Assembly: GCF_029603155.1 (NCBI RefSeq)
Contig: NZ_JAPMUA010000001.1
Span: 558,001-622,000, forward strand
From: Galbibacter pacificus
GTDB taxonomy: Bacteria; Bacteroidota; Bacteroidia; Flavobacteriales; Flavobacteriaceae
Reading direction: 5' to 3'
Length of the DNA stretch: 64,000 nt
Position numbers and translations under genes: made by a program. How positions within the stretch are numbered: position 1 is the stretch's first letter; each line of letters starts with the position of its first letter. Positions 27,648 to 36,236 of the stretch are shown in pieces. The notes under the pieces are model-generated. The model was not told the DNA's origin. It saw nothing but the letters and a program-made list of their open reading frames with translations, and did no database searches.

Positions 27648-30600
27648 ATGAAGCAATTAAACCTTATCGGGATTATCTTTCTTTTTGGCCACGGTTTTTC
27701 TTATGGACAGCCACTTCCGAAGAGTTTGGAACACTATATAGAGAACCCTCGGGTGATCTCGGAAAATAAAGAAGATGCACATGCCACCTTTTATTCCTTT
27801 TCTTCCGAGGAAAAAGCAAAAAAAAACCAGTGGCGAACATCTCAAAATTATCTTTTATTGGATGGGGACTGGAAGTTTAAATGGGTGAAAAAACCGACGG
27901 ATAGGCCACAAGATTTTATAAACCCGGAAATAAATGTGGATGCTTGGGATACTATAAAAGTACCTGCCAATTGGGAAGTTGAAGGATATGGAACGCCTAT
28001 TTATGTAAACCACCAATACGAATTTGCCGATTACAAGGCGCCGGTCTCCAAGGAGATCGCCTTTATCGACGGGGTGTATCCTTCGGATCCGGGAAAGGTA
28101 CCACATGATTACAATCCGGTAGGCTCCTATAGGAGAGCGTTTGTAATTACGCCTGATTGGAGGGAAAAAGAAGTGTTCCTTCATATCGGTGCCATGAAAT
28201 CCGGTGGCTTTGTTTGGATAAACGGACAGTATGTCGGGTATTCGCAGGGGAGTAAATTGCCTGCTGAATTTAATGTTTCCAAGTTCTTGCACGAGGGGGA
28301 AAATACCATTGCCCTGCAAATTTTCAGGTGGACGGACGGTTCGTATCTGGAATGCCAGGATTTTTGGCGGATAAGCGGAATCGAAAGGAGCGTATACCTG
28401 TATGCACAGCCCAGGGCCCGTATCAAAGATGTTACCATGACGGCCACCACCGACCAGGGTTATGGTGATGGCATTTTGGACCTGTCCGTGGCATTGGAAA
28501 ATACATCGCCCAAAAAGAAAAAGCTTGAGGTTAGCTATAAAATATTTGATAGGGACGATATCCTGGTCGCCAACGATATGCAGCCCCTAACCCTTGAGGC
28601 CAATGGGGGAACAAGCATTGATTTTTCCGCTTATGTAATGGGCGCCATGCTCTGGAGCGCCGAAACGCCCAACCTTTACAAAGTGATCGTCTCTACCAAA
28701 GAAAAACGGGGCAACATACTGGAAGTTATATCTAATGAGGTTGGCTTTAGAACGGTTGAGATTTCCGGGGGATTATTAAAGCTCAACGGGCAGGCAATTA
28801 CCTTGAAAGGGGTCAATACGCAAGAACATAACCCGGAGACAGGACATGTAGTCCATGAAGCACAGCTCATGAAAGATATAAAACTCTGGAAAGAGAATAA
28901 TATCAATGCGGTGCGCTTAAGCCATTATCCGCAGTCTGAAAAGTTCTATGAACTCTGTGACCGTTATGGCATCTATATTGTCGACGAGGCCAATATAGAA
29001 TCCCACGGCATGTATTATGGGGAACATTCGCTGGCCAAAAAGCCGGAATGGGAAAAAGCTCATGTGGACAGAATGCTGAGAATGGTTGCCCGTGATAAAA
29101 ATCATCCTGCGGTTATTATATGGTCCATGGGCAATGAGGCCGGTAACGGAATTAATTTTTTCAAGGCCTATGATGCGATAAAAAACCTGGATCCTCAAAA
29201 GCGCCCGGTACAATATGAAAGGGCCTATAAGGAAATAGATGGAAATTTATTTGATATGGATACCGATACCGACATTATTGTCCCGCAATATCCATCACCT
29301 GCTACCTTTAAGGCCATTGGAACCTCGTTGACCGACCGGCCGTTTATTCCAAGCGAATATGCGCACTCCATGGGGAACAGCACCGGTAATTTTCAGGATT
29401 ATTGGGATGTTATCGAACAGCACGATAACCTTCAGGGCGGGTTTATATGGGATTGGGTAGACCAATCTATATGGAAGACCAATGGAAAAGGACAAAAATA
29501 TTATGCCTATGGGGGCGATTTTGGAGAGCATATGCCCACCGATAACAGTTTTTTGAATAACGGGATCGTTTTCCCCGATAGGGCCCCGCAACCGGCATTG
29601 CACGAAGTTAAAAAGGCACATGAGTTTATCAATTTTAAATACAAAGGGACTAACAGGGATAATGAGGTCAGGATTTTGGTAGAAAATTTATATGATTTCA
29701 TAGCGCTCGATTGGTTTGCCATAACAGCCACCGTAAAGGCCGATGGAAAAATACTGAAAGCGGTTCCGATGGAACAATTGAAGATAGCCCCGCATACCGG
29801 AAAATTAATCCGTGTTTCATTGAACGGGATTGAATTCAAACCCAATACGGAATATTTTATGGAGGTTTCGGCGAAACTGAACTGGGACAATGGGATACTG
29901 AAAAAAGGGCACGAAGTCGCCCATGAGCAGATTCGGTTGGATAATAAAATACAATGGGATTCCCATCCATTAAAAAATGACAGGCCCGTACATCGTAAAG
30001 AAACCGAGGAGACCGTCATTTTTTATAATGAAGATTTTCAATTGGGGTTTGATAAAAAGACAGGCATCATGGGTTCCTATGGATTCAAAGGGAACGAATT
30101 CATTAAGGATGGGCACGGACCAAGACCTAACTTTTGGAGGGCCCCCACCGATAATGATTTTGGCAATCAGATGCAGAAGAGGAACATTGAATGGAAAAAT
30201 GCTTCCCTCAATGCCAAGGTAAGCTCTTTTATGAGCGAAAAAAATAAAGATGGCTCTTATAAGGTAACGGTCGTATATGATCTGCCAGGGGTAAATACCA
30301 CCTTTGAGAGCCGTTATACCATTTATGGGGACGGGATCGTTAAAATTGACAATACCTTAAACCGGACAACGTACAAAGCAGATATTCCCAGGGTGGGAAT
30401 GCGGATGCAATTACCAAGGGAGTATAGTGAAATAACTTATTATGGTCGCGGTCCTTGGGAAAATTATAAGGACAGGAACGTTTCGGCCTTTGTCGATGTG
30501 CATAGATCAACGGTAAAAGAGCAATACGTGCCTTATATACGCCCACAGGAAAATGGGTATAAAACCGATGTACGATGGGTAGCCCTGACCAATGAAGTGC

Positions 30601-31025
30601 AAGAAGGCTTATTGGTCGTTTCTTCTCAAAATAATGAAAAAGACCTGGGCATAAGTGCCTTACATATGCTCAATGAAGATTTTGACGCTACCCCCGGAAT
30701 TTCTTACAACGGCCAGCTTACCGAAAAAGTTAAAAAGCATACGTTGAATAATGATACGTATAGCGATGGGATGCCAGCAGTGAATATAAGTAAACATACC
30801 ATTGACATTGTAGAAAGAGATCTTGTACAATTGAATGTTGACATGGACCAACGCGGGGTAGCAGGCGATAACTCCTGGGGGGCCATGCCACAGGAAGACT
30901 ATTTAATAAAGGGAGATCAAATACATGCCTACTCCCTTTACCTGATACCATTTACAAACGGATCTCAAGAACAGTACATCAGTCAGTACAAGCGGTTTTA
31001 TCCGATAGAACAGATAAATGACTAA
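27648..31025 (+). CDS. GH2 beta-galactosidase, LacZ-like, exported
   Basis: 1125 residues with a short signal peptide (GIIFLFGHGFSYGQ). Domain order is that of large LacZ enzymes: sugar-binding jelly roll, Ig-like domains, TIM barrel, and beta-galactosidase small chain (from ~800). Acid/base Glu497 lies in WSMGNEAGNG and nucleophile Glu570 in PSEYAHSMGN. RLSHYPQSEKFYELCDRYGIYIVDEANIESHGM-type text precedes them, and FIWDWVDQ follows. It releases terminal beta-galactose in the periplasm. It is downstream of the GH31 gene; its stop lies at the edge of the duplicated segment, copy B. Confidence 0.93.
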   Translation: MKQLNLIGIIFLFGHGFSYGQPLPKSLEHYIENPRVISENKEDAHATFYSFSSEEKAKKNQWRTSQNYLLLDGDWKFKWVKKPTDRPQDFINPEINVDAWDTIKVPANWEVEGYGTPIYVNHQYEFADYKAPVSKEIAFIDGVYPSDPGKVPHDYNPVGSYRRAFVITPDWREKEVFLHIGAMKSGGFVWINGQYVGYSQGSKLPAEFNVSKFLHEGENTIALQIFRWTDGSYLECQDFWRISGIERSVYLYAQPRARIKDVTMTATTDQGYGDGILDLSVALENTSPKKKKLEVSYKIFDRDDILVANDMQPLTLEANGGTSIDFSAYVMGAMLWSAETPNLYKVIVSTKEKRGNILEVISNEVGFRTVEISGGLLKLNGQAITLKGVNTQEHNPETGHVVHEAQLMKDIKLWKENNINAVRLSHYPQSEKFYELCDRYGIYIVDEANIESHGMYYGEHSLAKKPEWEKAHVDRMLRMVARDKNHPAVIIWSMGNEAGNGINFFKAYDAIKNLDPQKRPVQYERAYKEIDGNLFDMDTDTDIIVPQYPSPATFKAIGTSLTDRPFIPSEYAHSMGNSTGNFQDYWDVIEQHDNLQGGFIWDWVDQSIWKTNGKGQKYYAYGGDFGEHMPTDNSFLNNGIVFPDRAPQPALHEVKKAHEFINFKYKGTNRDNEVRILVENLYDFIALDWFAITATVKADGKILKAVPMEQLKIAPHTGKLIRVSLNGIEFKPNTEYFMEVSAKLNWDNGILKKGHEVAHEQIRLDNKIQWDSHPLKNDRPVHRKETEETVIFYNEDFQLGFDKKTGIMGSYGFKGNEFIKDGHGPRPNFWRAPTDNDFGNQMQKRNIEWKNASLNAKVSSFMSEKNKDGSYKVTVVYDLPGVNTTFESRYTIYGDGIVKIDNTLNRTTYKADIPRVGMRMQLPREYSEITYYGRGPWENYKDRNVSAFVDVHRSTVKEQYVPYIRPQENGYKTDVRWVALTNEVQEGLLVVSSQNNEKDLGISALHMLNEDFDATPGISYNGQLTEKVKKHTLNNDTYSDGMPAVNISKHTIDIVERDLVQLNVDMDQRGVAGDNSWGAMPQEDYLIKGDQIHAYSLYLIPFTNGSQEQYISQYKRFYPIEQIND

Positions 31026-31173
31026 AATATGGCTCCTTTAGAAGCTGAAAATTTTTTGTTTAACATGTGCAGGCCCCGGTCCATTGCCGTGAATTAATGC
31101 GGCAGCTTATTCTTAAGTACTCCGTAGGTAAAGGTCCCCAGTAATGCTCCGAGGATTACTACTATGACGGGAT
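31023..31173. repeat. Copy B of the duplicated segment (intact YeeE-gene 3' end)
   Basis: The source-like copy of the 150-bp repeat at 23122. It spans the GH2 stop codon, the intergenic bases and the last ~27 codons of the DUF6691/YeeE-like gene. Confidence 0.85.
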
Positions 31174-31519
31174 AAAAACCAGCCCCGGCCAAGACAAACA
31201 TCGGTCCCGGACAGGCACCGGTGAGGGCCCATCCCAAGCCAAATATGATACCTCCGATCAAATACCTAGGAATGCTTTTTTGTTTGGGGCTTAACCGTAT
31301 TTCCCGCTTGCCAAAAGTTTTGATATGGTGCCGCTTTATGGCCTGCACCCCGATAGTGCCCAGTAAAAGGGCTGATCCGATAATGCCATACATATGAAAA
31401 GAGCCAAATTGGAACATTTCATAAATTCTAAACCAGGATGCCGCCTCCGATTTGTACATTACGATCCCGAAGAAAATACCCACCGATAAATAGGTTATAT
31501 ATTTCATATTGCTATCCAA
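31094..31519 (-). CDS. DUF6691/YeeE-like sulfur-compound transport membrane protein
   Basis: 141 residues, about four membrane segments. It contains GWALTGACPGPMFVLAGAG, the cysteine-bearing half-motif of the YeeE/YedE thiosulfate-uptake fold; the partner half is in the preceding gene, whose end it overlaps by 8 bp (31512-31519). The two proteins probably form one transporter, as in split YeeE pairs. The gene's 3' end is duplicated at 23122-23271. It is the last gene of the sulfur locus. Confidence 0.88.
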   Translation of the reverse strand: MDSNMKYITYLSVGIFFGIVMYKSEAASWFRIYEMFQFGSFHMYGIIGSALLLGTIGVQAIKRHHIKTFGKREIRLSPKQKSIPRYLIGGIIFGLGWALTGACPGPMFVLAGAGFYPVIVVILGALLGTFTYGVLKNKLPH

Positions 31520-32072
31520 AAATTAAAGGGTATAATATATGGACCATCACCAGACCTCCGATAAAAAAGCCAATGACCGCAATAAGGGAGGGAACCTGTA
31601 AATTACTCAGACCGGAGATGGCATGGCCCGAGGTACAGCCACCGGCGTAGCGCGATCCAAAGCCCACCAAAAAACCGCCCAGGAGCAATAAACCGATCGT
31701 AAAGGGATCGTCAAGTTGCTCCGTTGAAAACAGCTCAGCAGGCAAATAGGCTTTCCCGGCACTTTCAATGTGATACTCCCTTGAGAGTTGTCCGGCCAAA
31801 TCCGGGTTGATTTTTACAGTATTATCGGACATATACCGGGAGGCCAAAAAACCACCAATGACGGCGCCCAGAACCACCAGTAAATTCCATCCCTGTTTCT
31901 TCCAATCGAATTTAAAAAAACCGGACACCCTCCCGGCACCCCCTATGGAACATAATGTCCGAAGGTTTGAAGACATTCCAAACTGTTTTCCCGTCAGCAA
32001 TAAAACAAACATCACTAGTGCGATGAGCGGGCCCGAAACATACCAGGGCCAAGGGTCATATATCCAACTCAT
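31512..32072 (-). CDS. YeeE/YedE-family sulfur-compound transporter, first half
   Basis: 186 residues with a long periplasm-facing insertion between membrane segments (residues ~75-125). FGSRYAGGCTSGHAISGLSNLQ holds the conserved cysteine motif (GGCTSGH) used in thiosulfate conduction by YeeE proteins. It overlaps the next gene by 8 bp, so they are co-translated. Its promoter carries a GTAAC-N4-GTTAC operator 48 bp before the start. With the CstB-like enzyme and TauE next door, uptake or redistribution of thiosulfate or reduced sulfur is the likely role. Confidence 0.88.
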   Translation of the reverse strand: MSWIYDPWPWYVSGPLIALVMFVLLLTGKQFGMSSNLRTLCSIGGAGRVSGFFKFDWKKQGWNLLVVLGAVIGGFLASRYMSDNTVKINPDLAGQLSREYHIESAGKAYLPAELFSTEQLDDPFTIGLLLLGGFLVGFGSRYAGGCTSGHAISGLSNLQVPSLIAVIGFFIGGLVMVHILYPLIFG

Positions 32073-32091
32073 ATACCTTTGTTTTTAAATG

Positions 32092-32136
32092 CAAATATCT
32101 GGATTTTTAAAAAATGAAACAGTAACATTGGTTACA
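32092..32136 (-). promoter_or_regulatory. Crp/Fnr-type operator and promoter of the YeeE pair
   Basis: AGTAACATTGGTTACA at 32121-32136 contains GTAAC-N4-GTTAC. After a 21-bp gap comes GATATTTG on the minus strand (32092-32099), one mismatch from TAnnTTTG. The same operator and spacing recur at two other promoters of this locus. Confidence 0.6.
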
Positions 32137-32192
32137 GGACAACATATATCTGCATATGAATGATTTCATGAGGCCCCCATAGTCTTCTGTAC

Positions 32193-33611
32193 CTATTTTA
32201 AGGATGCGGGGCATATAGGACCTGAGGTCTTGATACCCGCTTCTTTGACCGCTTTAAAGCCCCCTTTGATATCTATAAGGTTATGAATGCCACGACGCTT
32301 GAGGATAGAAGCCGCAATCATGCTGCGGTAGCCCCCTGCGCAATGGATATAAAACATTTCCTTTTCCGGGAACCGGTTCAAATGCTCGTTGATGGAAGAA
32401 AGGGGCGTGTTTTGCGCATCAAGGATATGCGCTGATCGGAATTCACCTGGCTTTCGAACATCAAATACCGGGACGGGATGCTCACTATCCTGCTTGAGCT
32501 GTAGGAGCTCATCTGCCGGAATAGAAACAACGGTATCGTAGTGCCTGCCTGCTTTTTTCCATGCTTTAAAGCCTCCGTCCAGGTACCCAATGGTGTTGTC
32601 AAATCCGACACGGGACAACCGGGTAAGTACTTCCACGATACGCTGCTTTTCGGCAATTAGTAAAATAGGCTGTTGTACGTCTTTTATCAGCGTTCCCACC
32701 CAAGGGGCAAAATCTCCGTCGATGCCTATGAAGATCGATCCCGGGACATGGCCCCTGGCAAAATCAACCTGATGCCTTGCATCCAATAGTACCGCCCCGG
32801 TATGATTTGCCGCTATTTCAAATGCATCCGGTGCTAAGGCATTTTCACCATGAGCAATGATCTTCTCCATATCCCGATAGCCTTTTTTGTTCATTTTGAC
32901 ATTCATGGGGAAATAGGCCGGTGGAGGCTGTAGACCGGCAATCACCTCTTTGACGAATTCCCCTTTGGTCATATCTGCCCGTAGGGCATAGTTGACCTTT
33001 TTTTGATTCCCCAGGGTATCTACTGTTTCCTTCATCATATTCTTGCCACAGGCAGACCCCGCTCCATGGGCCGGATAAATGATAATATCATCGCCCAGCG
33101 GCATGATCTTATCACGCAGGCTGTCGTACAAGGTACCGGCGAGCTCTTCCTGTGTCATGTGGGCTGCTTTTTGTGCAAGGTCAGGACGGCCAACATCCCC
33201 CAAGAACAGGGTGTCACCTGTAAAGAGGGCATGATCTTTTCCATCTTTATCCTTTAAGAGATAGGTGGAGCTCTCCATGGTATGTCCCGGTGTATGTAAA
33301 ACTATAAGGGTAAGTTCCCCGAGTTTAAATTCCTGACCGTCCTTTGCGATAATGGCCTCAAAGCCCGGGTTTGCGGTAGGGCCATATATAATCGGGGCGC
33401 CGGTCCTTTCGGACAGGGTTACGTGCCCGGAAACAAAATCGGCATGAAAGTGTGTTTCAAAGATGTATTTTATTTTTGCCCCGGCGGCATCCGCTTTATC
33501 GATATAGGGCCGTACTTCCCTCAAGGGGTCGATAATGGCCACCTCACCTTTACTTTCGATATAATAGGCCCCTTGTGCCAGGCATCCGGTATAAATTTGT
33601 TCTATGTTCAT
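32193..33611 (-). CDS. Persulfide dioxygenase-rhodanese fusion, CstB-like
   Basis: 472 residues from the ATG at 33611 (MNIEQIYTGCLAQ); an upstream in-frame ATG at 33659 is less likely. N-terminal metallo-beta-lactamase domain (~1-240) with THFHADFVSGH (His54, His56, Asp58, His63) as in ETHE1-type persulfide dioxygenases. The middle rhodanese-like domain (~265-350) has no catalytic cysteine. The C-terminal rhodanese domain has the active loop HCAGGYRS with Cys424. This order (dioxygenase, pseudo-rhodanese, rhodanese) is that of S. aureus CstB, which turns persulfides to thiosulfate in the cytosol. It has its own GTAAC-N4-GTTAC promoter. Confidence 0.9.
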   Translation of the reverse strand: MNIEQIYTGCLAQGAYYIESKGEVAIIDPLREVRPYIDKADAAGAKIKYIFETHFHADFVSGHVTLSERTGAPIIYGPTANPGFEAIIAKDGQEFKLGELTLIVLHTPGHTMESSTYLLKDKDGKDHALFTGDTLFLGDVGRPDLAQKAAHMTQEELAGTLYDSLRDKIMPLGDDIIIYPAHGAGSACGKNMMKETVDTLGNQKKVNYALRADMTKGEFVKEVIAGLQPPPAYFPMNVKMNKKGYRDMEKIIAHGENALAPDAFEIAANHTGAVLLDARHQVDFARGHVPGSIFIGIDGDFAPWVGTLIKDVQQPILLIAEKQRIVEVLTRLSRVGFDNTIGYLDGGFKAWKKAGRHYDTVVSIPADELLQLKQDSEHPVPVFDVRKPGEFRSAHILDAQNTPLSSINEHLNRFPEKEMFYIHCAGGYRSMIAASILKRRGIHNLIDIKGGFKAVKEAGIKTSGPICPASLK

Positions 33612-33663
33612 AGGTTCATTTTTTGTATGTTTTTTCAACGTCATAAAAACAGGGATCATTCAG

Positions 33664-33708
33664 TAAAATTAGATTTTGTCATTATCATATCCTGTAACCA
33701 TTGTTACA
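33664..33708 (-). promoter_or_regulatory. Crp/Fnr-type operator and promoter of the CstB-like gene
   Basis: TGTAACCATTGTTACA (33693-33708) is a perfect 6-4-6 dyad. After 21 bp, TAATTTTA on the minus strand (33664-33671) is one base from TAnnTTTG. The operator lies 81 bp before the start codon at 33611. Confidence 0.65.
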
Positions 33709-33724
33709 CAAGGCCGTTTTTAAC

Positions 33725-34525
33725 TCAAGCATGTATGTGTGTAAGGGACAGTTCTTTATACAGGATATAAACCCCCATGATGAGAACAAACCAACCAAAT
33801 GTCTTTTTGAGTTTCTTTCCTTCGATGAAATTATTGATCCATATCCCCATGGTAATTCCCATAATTGAGATTCCCGTGAAGGTCAACAAAAAGGGCCAGT
33901 CTATGTCGAGGTTTTGGACATCCCCAAAAAAGCCGGTCAATGAGTTGATCCCAATGATAAAAAGGGACGTGGCCACTGCCTTTTTCATGGGAAGCTTGGC
34001 CAGAAGGACCAGGGCGGGAATTATTAAAAATCCGCCCCCTGCACCTATAATACCGGTGACAAGCCCCACGATCAGGCCCTGTGTTATTAATAAGGGGGCG
34101 TTGTATGTTTTTGGCCCAAGGGACCGTTCGCCGATCATGGTCAGGGAGGCCGATAGCATGACCATGGCAAAGAATAACATAATGGCCAAATCCTTGGTTA
34201 CGGCAAAACCGCCTATTTTGAATAATTCCTTTGGAAGTGCAGGGACCAAGTAGGCCCTGGTCAGGTAGATGGTCACAAATGCAGGAATGGCAAAAGGGAT
34301 GGCCGTTTTAAAATCGACCATCCCTTTTGCCATGTTTTTAAGGGCCCCGATCAGTGATGTGGCCCCCACCACAAACAATGAATATGCCGTGGCAGTCACC
34401 GGATTAAGTGCTAGGGCATATACTAATAAGGGGACGGTAAGGATAGCACCGCCACCACCTATCAACCCTAAGACCAGCCCTATTAAAAATGCTCCTGAAT
34501 AACCGAAAATTTCTACAATGTCCAT
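33725..34525 (-). CDS. TauE/SafE-family sulfite/sulfur anion exporter
   Basis: 266 residues, about eight membrane segments. It carries the family's repeated glycine-rich turns, one in each half: IGLVLGLIGGGGAILTVP near the N terminus and GLVTGIIGAGGGFLIIPAL in the middle. TauE proteins move sulfite or related organosulfur anions across the inner membrane; tauE is also part of staphylococcal cst operons next to CstB. Here it follows the Crp/Fnr gene, with its own promoter, and lies upstream of the CstB-like gene. Export of sulfite made in persulfide oxidation is the natural inference. Confidence 0.92.
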   Translation of the reverse strand: MDIVEIFGYSGAFLIGLVLGLIGGGGAILTVPLLVYALALNPVTATAYSLFVVGATSLIGALKNMAKGMVDFKTAIPFAIPAFVTIYLTRAYLVPALPKELFKIGGFAVTKDLAIMLFFAMVMLSASLTMIGERSLGPKTYNAPLLITQGLIVGLVTGIIGAGGGFLIIPALVLLAKLPMKKAVATSLFIIGINSLTGFFGDVQNLDIDWPFLLTFTGISIMGITMGIWINNFIEGKKLKKTFGWFVLIMGVYILYKELSLTHIHA

Positions 34526-34544
34526 ATCTATTTTAATTCCGGGA

Positions 34545-34589
34545 CAAATGTAACGGCTGTGCTTTTCAAGTTTGGTAACCGATGTTACA
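34545..34589 (-). promoter_or_regulatory. Crp/Fnr-type operator and promoter of tauE-like gene
   Basis: GGTAACCGATGTTACA (34574-34589), overlapping the stop codon of the Crp/Fnr gene, contains GTAAC-N4-GTTAC. After 21 bp follows TACATTTG on the minus strand (34545-34552), a full match to TAnnTTTG. The operator-to-ATG distance (48 bp) equals that of the YeeE promoter. Confidence 0.68.
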
Positions 34590-35211
34590 GGACTTCGATA
34601 AAACTGCGATGTAGGTTTATTTTGTTGTTGTTTTCCATTTTCTTCAGCAGTCTCGAGATTACCACACGGCTTGTGTGAAGGTCTGCCGCAATTTCCTTAT
34701 GCGTGGTATATATATGCTTACTTTTTATGACTTTGACTTTATTGTAAAGGTAGTTTTCCAATCGTTGATCCATATTGTTAAAGACGATATTGTCGACACT
34801 TTCCAAAAGCTCCATCATTCGCTGGTGATAGCTGGCAAAAACAAAATTCCGCCAGGTTTTATACCTTGTGGACCAGGTTTCCATTTTATCGACCGGAATC
34901 ATCAATAGGCTTACCGGGGTCTCCGTTACGGCATGGATCTCACTGATGGTATTTCCCATGCAACAGGTCATGGTCATGGCACATGCATCCCCTTTCTCGA
35001 GATAGTACAGCAATAACTCCTCTCCATCGGGATCGGGCCGCATTATTTTAATGCTCCCCGATAACAATAGGGGCATTGATTTAATATATTGCCCGGGTCT
35101 TATCAAATCCTGCCCTTCCGGTAACTCCATAAAAGTAGCGGCCCGGCTGATTTCTTCTATAAGAGCGGGTTCAAACCGTTCCCCGTAATATTTTTTAAGT
35201 TCCGATGTCAT
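34585..35211 (-). CDS. Crp/Fnr-family regulator with cysteine cluster
   Basis: 208 residues. N-terminal cyclic-nucleotide-binding-like beta roll (~25-120) and C-terminal HTH with THKEIAADLHTSRVVISRLLKKME. In the loop where CRP binds cAMP the sequence is GDACAMTMTCCMGN, giving Cys77, Cys83 and Cys84; the Arg-Ser-Ala phosphate cassette of CRP is absent. Cysteines there could respond to persulfide or oxidant, which fits the locus, but this is inference. It is encoded first in the sulfur locus, and GTAAC-N4-GTTAC dyads before the three downstream transcription units are its probable sites. Confidence 0.9.
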   Translation of the reverse strand: MTSELKKYYGERFEPALIEEISRAATFMELPEGQDLIRPGQYIKSMPLLLSGSIKIMRPDPDGEELLLYYLEKGDACAMTMTCCMGNTISEIHAVTETPVSLLMIPVDKMETWSTRYKTWRNFVFASYHQRMMELLESVDNIVFNNMDQRLENYLYNKVKVIKSKHIYTTHKEIAADLHTSRVVISRLLKKMENNNKINLHRSFIEVL

Positions 35212-35300
35212 TGTTTACCGGTTATGTAAGGGATGTTTTTTATCATACGCATGGTGCTATTTATTAAAATCACTGCTCTGTCCTCTAACCAAGCGGTTTT

Positions 35301-36221
35301 TCAGTTAAACGACCCACGAAATTCCAAAGGGGTCATATCGGTTTTGTTTTTGAACAATTTACTAAATGATTGTGAGTACTCAAAGCCCAGCTCGTAAGCA
35401 ATTTCACTCACGGACATGGCCGTTGTCGATAATTTTTCCTTGGCCTTTTCAATAAGCCTATTGTGGATGTGCTGTTGGGTATTCTGCCCGGTCAATCCCT
35501 TGAGCAGCGTACTTAAATAGCCGGGGGAGGTATTTAGGGCATCTGCAATGTACTGTACTGTCGGGACCCCTTTAAGAATCAGATCGCCATTGTTAAAATA
35601 ATCTGTCAGTACGTTTTCCAAACGATCGAGGATTTGATGGCTGCTAATCTCACGGGTTATAAACTGCCGCTTGTAAAACCTGTCCGAATAGTTGAGCAAG
35701 GTCTCGATTAGCGGTACGATGATCCTTTGACTGAATTGATCTATGTTTTCATTGGATTCTTTGGCGATATTTTGGATAATGCCATTTAAAATAGCCTCCT
35801 CTTTATCCGAGAGGAACAAGGCCTCGTTTACGGCATAATCAAAAAAGCCATAGTTTTTAATGTTTTTGGCCAAGTAGGTATTCCACAAAAAATCAGGGTG
35901 GATAAGCAGCATCCATCCCGAGCGCTTTTCATCTGAATTTAATACCGGTTCTATACCGAACACCTGATTGGGAGCAATAAAGAACATTATGCCCTGATCA
36001 AAATCGTATACTTGTTGTCCGTATTTTAATTTGGCACCGATCCCCCTTTTTACCGCAATGTTGTAAAAATCGAAAACCACATTGGATACGCCTTCTTCGC
36101 TGTGGCATTGCATGGCCCCGTAATCGATGGCGCTGATCAGCGGATGCCTGGGCGCCGGTAGTCCTTTGAATTTATGAAATTCAGCGATGGTTTTGATTCT
36201 ATGTGGTCTCATACCTGGCAT
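35301..36221 (-). CDS. AraC-family regulator paired with NmrA-like oxidoreductase
   Basis: 306 residues. N-terminal cupin-like sensor (FDQGIMFFIAPNQVFGIEP) and C-terminal double HTH (TVQYIADALNTSPGYLSTLLK and MSVSEIAYELGFEYSQSFSKLFKNKT, ending MTPLEFR). A start at 36212 (MRPHRI) is equally possible. It is 15 bp downstream of the oxidoreductase gene, so the two are co-transcribed. AraC regulators linked to NmrA/QOR2-like genes often respond to quinone or electrophile stress in Bacteroidota; that is context, not proof. Tandem ATGTATCC repeats before the operon are its candidate operator. Confidence 0.9.
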   Translation of the reverse strand: MPGMRPHRIKTIAEFHKFKGLPAPRHPLISAIDYGAMQCHSEEGVSNVVFDFYNIAVKRGIGAKLKYGQQVYDFDQGIMFFIAPNQVFGIEPVLNSDEKRSGWMLLIHPDFLWNTYLAKNIKNYGFFDYAVNEALFLSDKEEAILNGIIQNIAKESNENIDQFSQRIIVPLIETLLNYSDRFYKRQFITREISSHQILDRLENVLTDYFNNGDLILKGVPTVQYIADALNTSPGYLSTLLKGLTGQNTQQHIHNRLIEKAKEKLSTTAMSVSEIAYELGFEYSQSFSKLFKNKTDMTPLEFRGSFN

Positions 36222-36236
36222 TTTACAAAATTAGGT

